Shown here: in pieces, positions 1 through 7,495 of the stretch
How positions within the stretch are numbered: the first letter of the stretch is position 1
Layout: each line of letters opens with the position of its first letter
Assembly: GCF_008729015.1 (NCBI RefSeq)
Contig: NZ_RKSM01000003.1
Location: 62,001 to 126,000 of the forward strand
Reading direction: 5' to 3'
DNA: 64,000 nt
DNA from: Haloarcula sp. CBA1129
Lineage (GTDB): Archaea > Halobacteriota > Halobacteria > Halobacteriales > Haloarculaceae
Notes under the pieces: model-generated
The model's input: only the letters and a program-made list of their open reading frames with translations
What the model was told of the DNA's origin: nothing
Database searches by the model: none
Translations under genes and position numbers: made by a program

Positions 1-65
1 GGGTTCGCACCCGGTTGTTCGTCTGGCGCACTATCGACATCAACCTCAAACTTTGTCTCGGGCAT
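1..65 (-). CDS. 5' end of an unidentified gene (partial)
   Basis: An ATG on the minus strand opens a frame that runs off the left edge with no stop. The 21 visible residues begin MPETKFEVDVDSAPDE, an acidic, hydrophilic start typical of a soluble haloarchaeal protein. There is no signal peptide or recognisable domain in what is visible, so no function can be given. The direction places its promoter in the AT-rich gap to the right, shared with the lipoprotein gene that reads the other way. Confidence 0.5.
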   Translation of the reverse strand, partial: MPETKFEVDVDSAPDEQPGAN

Positions 66-478
66 TACGGCCACTATATCGGATAGGTTACACATAAGTG
101 TTCGGCTGGTTGACGTTTAGAAATTACAGTTTTAGCACATATACTACAGTATTTAAAAGAGTATGCTCGGTAGAAGAATCATGTATATACGTATTGTCTG
201 TATAAGTGTACACAGACTTCCTGAAAGAGTCTCACTTGAGGTCGGTTCATTTTATTTATGACACCTGCTCGCCGATTCTGGAAGCCCCTATCGGATTATA
301 CTACATACTATGTCAGTCGTCGTGAATACGGCAATTCTACTCACGGGATTTGTAGCAAGCAGTTGGTCAGTACAGAGTGCGTAGCTACCAACCGACATTT
401 TCACGGGATATTCGGAGGATTCGCCACTACAGAACCGATTCTCACAAGATATTTATCATATCAATTTAGCATGAGAAC
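66..478. other. AT-rich intergenic region, divergent promoters
   Basis: No convincing gene lies here. A 93-codon open frame near its right half has irregular composition and no domain. The stretch is much richer in A+T than the flanking genes and holds the promoters of the two divergent neighbours. Confidence 0.5.
449..457 (+). promoter_or_regulatory. TATA box of the lipoprotein gene
   Basis: The sequence ATATTTATC is centred 26 bases before the next ATG. This predicts a leaderless or nearly leaderless transcript, the usual haloarchaeal arrangement, and it supports the chosen start of the gene at 479. Confidence 0.5.
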
Positions 479-913
479 ATGGAACGCCGTGAGGTACCCG
501 TGTCTGTGTTTTCAGTGGGATTCCTTTCTGGATGTATGAAAGACGGGACCGGTTCAACTACCCCGACCAACACAAGCACTGAATCAACTACCCCGACCAA
601 CACAAGCACAACCACTACATCCACGGATACTTGCTACCCGGAGTTTTGTGAAGGGTCAATTATAGCTGAAGTAGACGTGGACGCTAGTTTTTCAGGTACG
701 GCTGTACTAGAAGCGGCATGTCGTCAGAGAAGCTACGAACTCCAATCAGGCGACTCGGTCACGATTATACGGCAGGTTGACGGCGAGACCTGCGATATTA
801 CGATCTCTGTCGATGGTCAGACAGTGTTTGACCGTAATATCCAAGATTACGTTTCTCTGTCTCTTCGGGTTGGTCCAGATGGCAACGTCTCTGAATCTAT
901 AGTAGAATTGTAA
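479..913 (+). CDS. Small secreted lipoprotein with Thr/Ser/Pro repeat
   Basis: This 144-residue protein has a short N-terminal hydrophobic stretch ending in FLSGC (Cys19), which reads as a lipobox, so it is probably lipid-anchored outside the cell. A low-complexity linker follows with two copies of TTPTNTSTES-like decapeptides, a likely O-glycosylated stalk. The C-terminal 95 residues contain four cysteines (CYPEFC, then two more) and look like a small beta-sandwich. I do not recognise the family. The start is set by a TATA box 26 bases upstream. It stands alone, with gaps of about 300 to 400 bases on both sides. Confidence 0.65.
   Translation: MERREVPVSVFSVGFLSGCMKDGTGSTTPTNTSTESTTPTNTSTTTTSTDTCYPEFCEGSIIAEVDVDASFSGTAVLEAACRQRSYELQSGDSVTIIRQVDGETCDITISVDGQTVFDRNIQDYVSLSLRVGPDGNVSESIVEL
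554..609 (+). repeat. Two-copy in-frame tandem repeat
   Basis: A 26-base unit starting TCAACTACCCCGACC occurs identically at 554-579 and 584-609, with a period of 30 bases (ten codons). It encodes the Thr-rich stalk of the lipoprotein. An exact codon-multiple repeat suggests recent duplication or slippage. Confidence 0.85.
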
Positions 914-1209
914 TTAACGCAATTTGATTGATATTTTGGCCCTGAAGTAGACGGTCAATATGCACGCCCACTGACCGGTTTTTTCAGCCAGTTGGATAAA
1001 TAAAGAAAACGTATTCACAACAACTGATATTGCTGATGTCCGAGAGTCTGTGGTACGCAGACTCACCGGCACCCAGCCAGATCGCAGAAGCAGTCTCGGA
1101 CTGGGGACTCTGGAGTGTTGGTACACACTTACAGCCCGAGATCGTGCCAAAGGCGGTTTACGAGAGTCACACCAGATTCTCCAAATATTCGAGGGTACAA
1201 GTACCGTGT
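914..1209. other. Intergenic region before the SCO1 gene
   Basis: The frame of the following gene stays open upstream to 1030, but the upstream residues do not look like a protein N-terminus, and a proper lipoprotein signal starts only at 1210. A TATA-like AAATATTC at 1183-1190 sits 20 to 27 bases before that ATG, supporting 1210 as the start. Nothing else is recognised. Confidence 0.5.
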
Positions 1210-1887
1210 ATGCGCCGACGGACGGTCCTCAAATCGACTGGTGCGGTTGGAACGATTGTTGGAGTCGCCGGCTGTCTCGGTGGTGGCAGGTCCGGGGATT
1301 CGAACCCCGATGTCGTTCTCGAAGAGCCCGACCGGGAGTTCGAGAGCAGCGACGTTCCGTACCCCGCATGGGGCGAACAGATTCCGGACGTGAGTATCTC
1401 TGTGCCGGCCGACTCGGAGGACATTCGATTGCGAGATGTTGAAACGCCAGCCCTCCTCACGTTCTTCTATAGTCACTGTCAGACCGTGTGTCCCGTTCTC
1501 ATCTCAACGCAACGAAATATCCAGAGCCACGCACAGAACAACGGTTACGCTGATGCGGTCCGGTTTCTCCCGATAACCTTCGACCCCGACCGTGACACTG
1601 CAGACCGGCTCGGGGCGTATGCCGACGAGATGAACGTCGACGCCGATAGCGACAACTGGCAGTTCCTTCGGCCAGCGTCGAAGCAGCGAGCGACGGATGT
1701 CATACAGGACCAGTTCGGGGTTGTGTTCCAGCGTACCGAGCCTGAAAACATGGATATGTACATGTTCACGCACACAGCACTGACGCTACTCGTCAACGCC
1801 GATGGATACGTCGAGCGTGCCTATCGGTCGAAGTCGCCGGACGAAGAAACCATTATTTCCGACCTACAAACGGTGAGAAACGCGTGA
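1210..1887 (+). CDS. SCO1/SenC-type copper chaperone / thiol oxidoreductase lipoprotein
   Basis: The 225-residue protein starts with a twin-arginine-like signal (MRRRTVLKS) and a lipobox at VAGC, so it is exported and lipid-anchored. The mature part is a thioredoxin-like SCO fold with the CxxxC copper or redox motif HCQTVC (Cys90, Cys94) and the distal ligand in FTHTALT (His188). In SCO proteins these three residues bind copper for the CuA site of cytochrome oxidase, or act in thiol exchange. It is the first gene of a cassette: its stop overlaps the next start by four bases, and a thioredoxin and CcdA follow, which supports extracytoplasmic redox maturation. Confidence 0.88.
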   Translation: MRRRTVLKSTGAVGTIVGVAGCLGGGRSGDSNPDVVLEEPDREFESSDVPYPAWGEQIPDVSISVPADSEDIRLRDVETPALLTFFYSHCQTVCPVLISTQRNIQSHAQNNGYADAVRFLPITFDPDRDTADRLGAYADEMNVDADSDNWQFLRPASKQRATDVIQDQFGVVFQRTEPENMDMYMFTHTALTLLVNADGYVERAYRSKSPDEETIISDLQTVRNA

Positions 1888-2411
1888 ACCGCCGGCAGGT
1901 CGTTACGGCGGTTACAGGACTCGGCCTCACTGGGGGGAGTCTGTGGGTTGCCCAGAACGGGCTGTCGGGCATCCAGCCCCGGGACACAGACCAGCTTCCG
2001 GTTCGCGTGGAAACCCTAGATGCACGCGGCTCGTCAGCAGGCGAGACGGCCGTGCCAAGCCCGGGAACCGTCACGGTAGTCGACCTCTTCGCCACATGGT
2101 GTGCGCCCTGTGACGACCAGCTCAAGATACTAGACACGATTCGCCCCGAGTACCCGGAGGCTGAGTTCGTCTCAGTGACGAACGAGCGGCCAAGCGAGAC
2201 ACTGACCCGGACAGAGATCAGCGAGTGGTGGAACCGCAATGGCGGTGCTTGGACCGTCGGACTGGACCCCGGCAGTGAGTTGCTGGCGGCGTTCGGGGCG
2301 GATGGGCTTCCGTACATCGCGATTGCTGATGCAAGCGGAACCATCCAGTTCAGTCACAGCGGACTCGCCGGGGAAGAGGCGCTTCGAAACGAACTCGACG
2401 CACTGGTGTAA
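1884..2411 (+). CDS. TlpA/ResA-like membrane-anchored thioredoxin
   Basis: This 175-residue thioredoxin-fold protein starts at a GTG overlapping the stop of the SCO1-like gene. An uncleaved-looking N-terminal hydrophobic segment (TAVTGLGLTGGSLWVA) anchors it outside the membrane. The active site is FATWCAPC (Cys73, Cys76), and the cis-proline region reads GLPYIAI. TlpA/ResA proteins reduce disulfides in exported substrates such as apocytochromes or SCO/CuA proteins, drawing electrons from CcdA. The next gene is CcdA, one base away, so the electron donor and acceptor are co-encoded. Confidence 0.87.
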   Translation: MNRRQVVTAVTGLGLTGGSLWVAQNGLSGIQPRDTDQLPVRVETLDARGSSAGETAVPSPGTVTVVDLFATWCAPCDDQLKILDTIRPEYPEAEFVSVTNERPSETLTRTEISEWWNRNGGAWTVGLDPGSELLAAFGADGLPYIAIADASGTIQFSHSGLAGEEALRNELDALV

Positions 2412-2412
2412 G

Positions 2413-3072
2413 ATGGCTGGAGTTGCCGTGCTTGGGACACTCGCGTTCGCCGCAAGCGCCGGCGTCGCGACCTTCTTCGCTCCGTGTGCGTTCCCGCTTC
2501 TCCCGGGGTATCTCGGGTACTATCTGCGCGAGAGCGATGGGGATGTCGGTATGCTGCCACCTGCCACTGCCGCTGCTGGCGGGGCGCTTGTCGCGCTTAC
2601 CCTCGTCGCTCTGCTCGTCCTTGCACTCGGGCGACCGCTCAAGACCGCGCTCCCAATGCTCGAACCGATCATCGGACTCGGTCTGATCGTGCTCGGCGTC
2701 GTGATGCTCCGCAACAGGGAGCCTGAACTTCGGGTCCCGCTGCCACAGCGACCGGCGTCTGTAACCGGATTCGGTGTGTTCGGTGCTGTGTACGCGGTCG
2801 CCGCAGCGGGTTGTGTCGTGCCACTGTTCGTTGGCGTGGTCACTCAGGCACTCGCATTGTCGGTCCACGCAAGCATTCTTGTCCTGACAGTGTACGCCCT
2901 CGGGGTAGCGCTTCCGCTTATCGGCGTGACACTGCTTGCGGGCGCTGGCATCGAACTCTGGCGCACCTTCGGCAGGCACCTGCAACGAATGAACCAGATT
3001 GCAGCCATCGTGATGATAGTAGCCGGTGGTGGGCAGATTTACCTCGCAGTGTTCGAACTCGGCGTGTTGTAG
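2413..3072 (+). CDS. ccdA: CcdA-family thiol-reductant transmembrane transporter
   Basis: A 219-residue integral membrane protein with about six hydrophobic helices. It has the two cysteines expected for CcdA/DsbD-beta: Cys25 in FFAPCAFPLLPGY in helix 1 and Cys134 in AAAGCVVPLF in helix 4. CcdA moves reducing equivalents from cytoplasmic thioredoxin across the membrane to extracytoplasmic thioredoxins. The ATG at 2413 is used because it lies one base after the previous stop and begins the first helix; the longer open frame upstream overlaps the thioredoxin gene. It ends the three-gene redox operon. Confidence 0.88.
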   Translation: MAGVAVLGTLAFAASAGVATFFAPCAFPLLPGYLGYYLRESDGDVGMLPPATAAAGGALVALTLVALLVLALGRPLKTALPMLEPIIGLGLIVLGVVMLRNREPELRVPLPQRPASVTGFGVFGAVYAVAAAGCVVPLFVGVVTQALALSVHASILVLTVYALGVALPLIGVTLLAGAGIELWRTFGRHLQRMNQIAAIVMIVAGGGQIYLAVFELGVL

Positions 3073-3306
3073 TGTCATTCGAGTGGTGGCCGGTTTCATA
3101 TTGGGGGCCGAGCGAGCGTATCGAGACAGCCGATTGTCGCGACGGTGAATATCGCGACATCTGTCTCCCCACTCAACAGAAAATGCACAGAGCCAGCGAC
3201 GTACTTGGGTGACGGAGGCACGAACAGCTCGCGCTGTCGCTCACATGGTGGACAGGGCACGACACCACAAGCAATTTATCGGATTATTGATTACTTCGGG
3301 ACAGAA
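3073..3306. other. Intergenic region before a lipoprotein gene
   Basis: No gene is seen. A weak TATA-like AATTTATCGG lies about 28 bases before the next ATG. The upstream extension of the following frame lacks protein-like composition. Confidence 0.4.
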
Positions 3307-4317
3307 ATGCGTTGCTCCCGCCGCCATGCCCTCCGACTCATCGGCGCATCCGGGGTCCTCACCGCAAGCGCCGGCTGTCTAAACCCCGGCAGTCTCGACG
3401 ACTACGCGCTCATCGCCAGCGAACTGGACCTCTCGACAGTAGGCCGGCCGTATCTCTGGCCAGACCCGACCGCTATTGCGGCGACCACCCGGGTCGACTT
3501 CACTCCCGAGACGAAGCAGCGGTATCTCTCCGAACTGTACGACGCCGGCAGTGTTACTGTCCAACAGTGGCCGCTCGTCGGACGGGACCAGTGGGGCCGG
3601 GACACGCGGCCGCGCCCGTCGTTCCTCCGGCAGGACGGCGTCTTTTATCAGGTCCAGATCGGCGCAGAACGGCAACTCGAACGGAAACGCTGGCACTTTG
3701 CGGTCACGCGGACTGACGAGACACCGCCGGAGGGCGCGACGGTCGAGAGGCCACCGTTCGACCGCTCGGCACAGGACAGTCGCGTCCTCGAGGCAGCGCT
3801 CGACGCGGTGTATGCGGGCAACGATGGGTTCCTCGGCGACCCTCAGTTCGAGCAGCTACAGACCGTCGAGTATCACCGGCACCTCGACGCCGGAGCCAGC
3901 GAACTCGTCCCATCACCACCGTTCTCGTACGTCGAGTCCGGAGACGAGTACTTTCGGCCTGTCACGGAGCAACGGACGGTGACTGTGCCGGAGTGGACAT
4001 ACACTATCGACGAGATCACGACCAGTCGGGAGGAGTTCGAGGAGCACGCACGAGCGGCGATTCTGGAACTGGACCTCAGTTCGCGCGACCTCTCGGAGTC
4101 CGCTCGTGGCGTGATAGATGACGCTATCAGCGAGGACCCTCGTCGCTACGAAGAGGGCGCACCGCCCTCTGACGAACTCGCCGAAGTCCTAGACGCGTTC
4201 GGTATCGCGGATGACCTTCAGTCCATAGACAGCTACGATACTCGAGTCGACTTCCGGGGTGTCGTGGCCAAATATCAGGGCACAGTGTATCGGTTTAGCC
4301 TGATTGTGACGCCTTGA
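3307..4317 (+). CDS. Exported lipoprotein of unknown function
   Basis: The 336-residue protein opens with an Arg-rich signal (MRCSRRHALRLIG) and a lipobox TASAGC (Cys23), pointing to Tat or Sec export and lipid anchoring. The mature region is acidic and mixed alpha/beta, with no motif I can name. The start at 3307 is chosen because the signal peptide begins there; the frame is open further upstream but not convincing. It lies 235 bases after the redox operon on the same strand, so joint regulation is possible but not shown. Confidence 0.75.
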   Translation: MRCSRRHALRLIGASGVLTASAGCLNPGSLDDYALIASELDLSTVGRPYLWPDPTAIAATTRVDFTPETKQRYLSELYDAGSVTVQQWPLVGRDQWGRDTRPRPSFLRQDGVFYQVQIGAERQLERKRWHFAVTRTDETPPEGATVERPPFDRSAQDSRVLEAALDAVYAGNDGFLGDPQFEQLQTVEYHRHLDAGASELVPSPPFSYVESGDEYFRPVTEQRTVTVPEWTYTIDEITTSREEFEEHARAAILELDLSSRDLSESARGVIDDAISEDPRRYEEGAPPSDELAEVLDAFGIADDLQSIDSYDTRVDFRGVVAKYQGTVYRFSLIVTP

Positions 4318-4389
4318 TTGGTGGCCAGTCGCTGGAACTCCGCGAGAGAACGCTAGTCGCTGTTGTGCTGGGAAAGACAGGGCGTGAAG

Positions 4390-5217
4390 CTACGGCGACT
4401 GGGACGGTTGTCGCCGGGCGGTGGTCTCGGTCGCGTTCTCGGAAGCGATCTCTCGGGCAGTGTCGACCCAACTGTGGTCCGGGAAGGGCGCGGGACGGAC
4501 CTCGTAGGTGTACCGGTCTACGCGCTCGCCTCTGTCAAACGTGATGTCGAACGCATAGACGATGCCATCCTCAGCCCCGAGTTTGAGCGTGCCGTTGCGA
4601 AGCGGTGGGGCGTCGGCGGCGGCGGTCGCCCGTTTGCCGGTGGCGCGATACGTGATGACGGGGACACCGTGGTGGGTCGTCGTGTTGGTGGCCGTCCACG
4701 TGTACCCGTCGAGGAGGTCTGGGTGTCGACCGATGTTCGTGGGCGCGATCTGTCCGTAGTATGGGTCGTACCGGTAATACGCGTCGGTGGCGCTGTCGTA
4801 GACGTAGCTGTCGTCCGCTTCCAGTTGCTCTCGCTGGTGCTCGCTCGGGAGACTGTCGGCCGGCTGGACAGACGCATACGTCGTCCCGTTCCGATAGACA
4901 GAGGCGTTGTGCCACCGTTTGGCGAGTATCTCGCCCGTGGCGGAATTGATGTAGTAATCGCCCTCCACGAGTCGGCGTTCGGGCGGTGCGGTGTACACGA
5001 GAGCGTAGGAATCCCAGTACGACCGTGGAGTGTGTGAAACGTTCGTATCGTCTGTTTCCAGCGCCGTGAAGTTGATATGGTCCGGTCCTGCCCCTGTAGG
5101 ATATGTCTGTTCAGATATAGGAGCGGTTGTTTGCGGAGACCAGACCGCTGTGAAAGCGACCAGTCCGATACCGACTGCGACGAGCGCGACGAGTCCAATG
5201 ACGTAGCGGCGGTCCAT
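4390..5217 (-). CDS. Membrane-anchored extracellular protein, haloarchaeal type
   Basis: This 275-residue protein has an N-terminal helix (YVIGLVALVAVGIGLVAFTA) and then an extracellular domain rich in Tyr and Asn, with several N-x-S/T sequons. The pattern of short strands (DSYVYDSATDAYYRYD) suggests a beta-rich fold like those of haloarchaeal surface or outer-leaflet proteins of the LolA/LppX type, but I cannot confirm that. It converges with the lipoprotein gene on the other strand. No catalytic motif is visible. Confidence 0.75.
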   Translation of the reverse strand: MDRRYVIGLVALVAVGIGLVAFTAVWSPQTTAPISEQTYPTGAGPDHINFTALETDDTNVSHTPRSYWDSYALVYTAPPERRLVEGDYYINSATGEILAKRWHNASVYRNGTTYASVQPADSLPSEHQREQLEADDSYVYDSATDAYYRYDPYYGQIAPTNIGRHPDLLDGYTWTATNTTTHHGVPVITYRATGKRATAAADAPPLRNGTLKLGAEDGIVYAFDITFDRGERVDRYTYEVRPAPFPDHSWVDTAREIASENATETTARRQPSQSP

Positions 5218-5515
5218 ACCACGTCAAATCACAGCATCAGTAAGTAAGTGCCCAAGACCCAAAACAGAACTTGTGCGTTACGTAGGACCACAGATGTTCC
5301 GCAATCTGTGAACGATACGACTACTGTGCCTGCTCGCATTACCCCGCGAACGACTGGCCGTTTGTTGGTTCGCACCATCGACGATGACACACCAACGACG
5401 TGGATGCGGACACTTCGATACGCAACGGCAAGGCTGTCTGGTGGCAGTTACAACGGTTCTACGCCGAACTACAGCAAAGTCGCGTGGCTCACTGGAACTC
5501 AAGTCAGGTATGAAT
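5218..5515. other. Intergenic region 3' of the 5S gene, with possible decayed reading frame
   Basis: No intact gene is seen. On the plus strand one frame reads DHRCSAICERYDYCACSHY and onward to a TGA at about 5384, and after that stop the same frame continues with protein-like residues (AVWWQLQRFYAELQQSRVAH) to a TGA near 5512. This may be the scrap of a gene broken by a nonsense codon, but neither part is long enough to identify. I see no tRNA gene and no 3' end of 23S rRNA. Confidence 0.3.
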
Positions 5516-5637
5516 GGTGGCGGCGAACCGCGTTTCCCAGAGGCTCGCGCACTCCAGTACTCCCCGGAACGCTGGTGGGCTTATCTTCCGTGTTCGGGAT
5601 GGGTACGGGAGGCAACCCCACCGCTGTGGCCGCCTAT
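5516..5637 (-). rRNA. rrf: 5S ribosomal RNA, orphan copy
   Basis: Read on the minus strand, this 122-base segment begins ATAGGCGGCCACAGCGG and ends GTTCGCCGCCACC, with the conserved core CCCATCCCGAACACGG. The 5' and 3' ends pair (GGCGGC with GCCGCC), as in helix I of 5S rRNA. From memory it matches the Haloarcula marismortui 5S over its full length except for about two bases: the first base or two, and one C-to-G near the 3' end in GGGAAACGCGG. No 16S, 23S or tRNA gene lies on either side, so it is not part of a visible rRNA operon. It has its own promoter 26 bases upstream. It should be functional unless the substitution harms helix V. Confidence 0.95.
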
Positions 5638-5658
5638 ACACTTCCTCTGGCAGCCACA

Positions 5659-5667
5659 CTTATAAGA
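5659..5667 (-). promoter_or_regulatory. TATA box of the orphan 5S rRNA gene
   Basis: On the minus strand the sequence CTTATAAGTG is centred about 26 bases before the first base of the mature 5S RNA. This is the canonical spacing for an archaeal TATA box, so transcription would begin at or within a base or two of the mature 5' end and the gene would not need an rRNA operon. Confidence 0.7.
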
Positions 5668-5850
5668 GTAGCTACTTGGAGACGAGACCTGTCTGAATAT
5701 CGTCCCGTCGCTCAGTGGAACAGCTCTAACCAGCGCACGATGCCACTACATTCGGGTCGCAATCGCGTTCTGATCTCTGTCTACTGCTTGGTACGGAGAA
5801 TTGAGGAGAAAGCCCCGCGAGTCGGGCCGAAGAAGATGTCAATTAAACCA

Positions 5851-6021
5851 TCAAATGCAGACTATTTTGGCAAGCGGCTTCCGACCGCTCGGCTTTTCGC
5901 GCGCTTTGAGTTCCGCAGGCAGCGTCTCGGGATCGGTGCGTTCGCCGACAGCGCCCATCGCCTTGGCATCGAAGTCGTCTTCTGGGACGCCCAGCGCTCC
6001 GTGGACTGGCCACACAGGCAC
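5851..6021 (-). CDS. Small hypothetical protein (56 residues)
   Basis: A GTG-initiated frame reads VPVWPVHGALGVPEDDFDAK and continues acidic then basic, with AELKAREKPSGRK near its end. Residue and codon choice (GC-rich third positions, Asp/Glu-rich) resemble real haloarchaeal proteins far more than the other frames here. It starts nine bases after the stop of the membrane protein gene on the same strand, so it would be co-transcribed with it. No Shine-Dalgarno sequence and no known domain are seen. It could also be the C-terminal piece of a broken gene. Confidence 0.45.
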   Translation of the reverse strand: MPVWPVHGALGVPEDDFDAKAMGAVGERTDPETLPAELKAREKPSGRKPLAKIVCI

Positions 6022-6030
6022 AATTGGTCA

Positions 6031-7350
6031 CTAGCCAGACGATGGCGTCCCGAGGGAGACACCGGCGAGGAAAATCGGCAGGCCAGCGATAGCAACGGCG
6101 GCGGCGATGGCCGCGGTGACGGGGATGAAGAGCACGCCCAGTCCGAACGGCGCAGGCAGTACCGGGAGTACCGGAAGCATCGATAGCACGAACCCGATAG
6201 CGGCCGTTTTCATCGCTAGCCAACGGTTCCCGTGGCCGACTGCGTACCCGGCCGGGAGAAGCACAAACCCGGGTCCAAGAACCAATAGAGTTGACACGGG
6301 GAGCGTGACTCCGTCACTGACGACCATCGGAGCCGCCGCTATTGTCGCTCCGAGGGCGAGACCTGCTCCGACGACTGCACCACCAGCGACTGTCCGATAG
6401 CTTGCGCGCTCACGGACACGCCGTTGCGAAAGTTCGATCCCACACACGAACAGTGCAGAGCCACCACCGAACAGGGGCGCTGCTATGCCACCCAATCGCA
6501 AAACGCCCGTCGCTCCGAGAAGCGACAGGGCAGTCGCTAACGCGCCGAAGCCGGCGAATACGATGCCAGCGGAGTCCCGTACTCGTTTGAGATTCCAATT
6601 CAGCCAGCCGACGCCCCCGGCGGCAGCGCCGATCAAGAGGGTAAACACCGCTGTGGGGAGCGTGATGTATGCGAGCGCCTTCACCGCCATCACGGGGCCG
6701 AGAAGTAATCCGACCGCGAGGAGGCTCAAAAGCGGCCCAAACGCCGTATCACGGGGGACAAACGTCACGACTCGTCCGTCGGTGAGTTCAGTCAGCGTCA
6801 TCCGTTGTCTGTCGTCTGAGATAGTCGCGCCGTCGATGGTCCTCCCGACTCTCATCCCGTCGGGAGCAACGACGACCAACTGATCAGCACCGAGGCCATC
6901 GAGGTTTCGATAGCCGTAGGCTTCAGTAAACTCCCCAGTACGGACCGTCCCACCGACGGACTGCTGGGCGAAGTCGGCCTCGCGGTAGCGTAGCGTTATG
7001 ACGCCGTCTGACACGTTCGCACTCAGGAGTTCCGTGTCCCACATCGCTCTGTCGGCGATAGCGGTCCGAAGACTCTCGTTCGCCTCAAGGCGTGCGGCCC
7101 CAGCCGTGTCAGAAAGGCGGTTATGGACAACCCACGTTGCGCTTCCGTTGTTGTGGACGGCGACAGTTGCGTTGCTTTGAGTGACAGTGACCGACACACC
7201 GCGGGAGTCGACTGTCGATTCGAACGAGTCGCCGCACGCATCACACAGCGGCCGCGGCGGCGGCGCTGCCCCAGCGGGCATGACAGTGCCAAGGAGCATC
7301 ACACAGACTAGACAGAGGAGGGCGAGGTGGTGGAGTCGATGCGGGACCAT
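6031..7350 (-). CDS. Exported polytopic membrane protein with N-terminal extracellular domain
   Basis: The 439-residue protein starts with a cleavable-looking signal (MVPHRLHHLALLCLVCVMLL, ending PAGA). An extracellular domain of about 180 residues follows, with a CDACGDSF motif and N-x-S/T sequons, then about nine hydrophobic helices. The signal-plus-ectodomain-plus-helices layout suggests sensing or transport, but no family is recognised. A start 21 bases further upstream is possible; 7350 is preferred because GGGAG lies about ten bases before it and the signal peptide fits better. Confidence 0.75.
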   Translation of the reverse strand: MVPHRLHHLALLCLVCVMLLGTVMPAGAAPPPRPLCDACGDSFESTVDSRGVSVTVTQSNATVAVHNNGSATWVVHNRLSDTAGAARLEANESLRTAIADRAMWDTELLSANVSDGVITLRYREADFAQQSVGGTVRTGEFTEAYGYRNLDGLGADQLVVVAPDGMRVGRTIDGATISDDRQRMTLTELTDGRVVTFVPRDTAFGPLLSLLAVGLLLGPVMAVKALAYITLPTAVFTLLIGAAAGGVGWLNWNLKRVRDSAGIVFAGFGALATALSLLGATGVLRLGGIAAPLFGGGSALFVCGIELSQRRVRERASYRTVAGGAVVGAGLALGATIAAAPMVVSDGVTLPVSTLLVLGPGFVLLPAGYAVGHGNRWLAMKTAAIGFVLSMLPVLPVLPAPFGLGVLFIPVTAAIAAAVAIAGLPIFLAGVSLGTPSSG

Positions 7351-7495
7351 GTAATATATCTCCCTTGTCATGTCTTAAGAGCTATCGATTACTCAAACAA
7401 CGGTTATACCAACACTGGCGGCGGGAGACACTTCTGGCAATATATCCCTGACAATTATGCCGCGCAATACATAGCGTCCGCTACGCCGGCTGTAT

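Noticed and set aside
258-539. 93-codon frame left of the lipoprotein gene
   Set aside because: Irregular composition, Tyr/His/Arg-rich, no signal or domain, and it overlaps the lipoprotein start whose TATA box is well placed.
1293-1309. tRNA T-arm-like hairpin (CGGGG-ATTCGAA-CCCCG)
   Set aside because: The stem and loop resemble a tRNA T arm on the minus strand, but no acceptor or anticodon stem pairs with the flanks. It falls in the coding sequence of the SCO1-like lipoprotein (GDSNPD).
2350-3099. 249-codon minus-strand frame opposite ccdA
   Set aside because: Arg/His/Glu-rich with no domain, directly antisense to a clear CcdA gene.
5248-6186. A 312-codon plus-strand frame over the 5S gene
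   Set aside because: It runs antisense through the 5S rRNA gene and a small minus-strand gene, is unusually basic and Arg/Ser-rich for a haloarchaeon, and has no domain. It is a shadow of GC-rich DNA.
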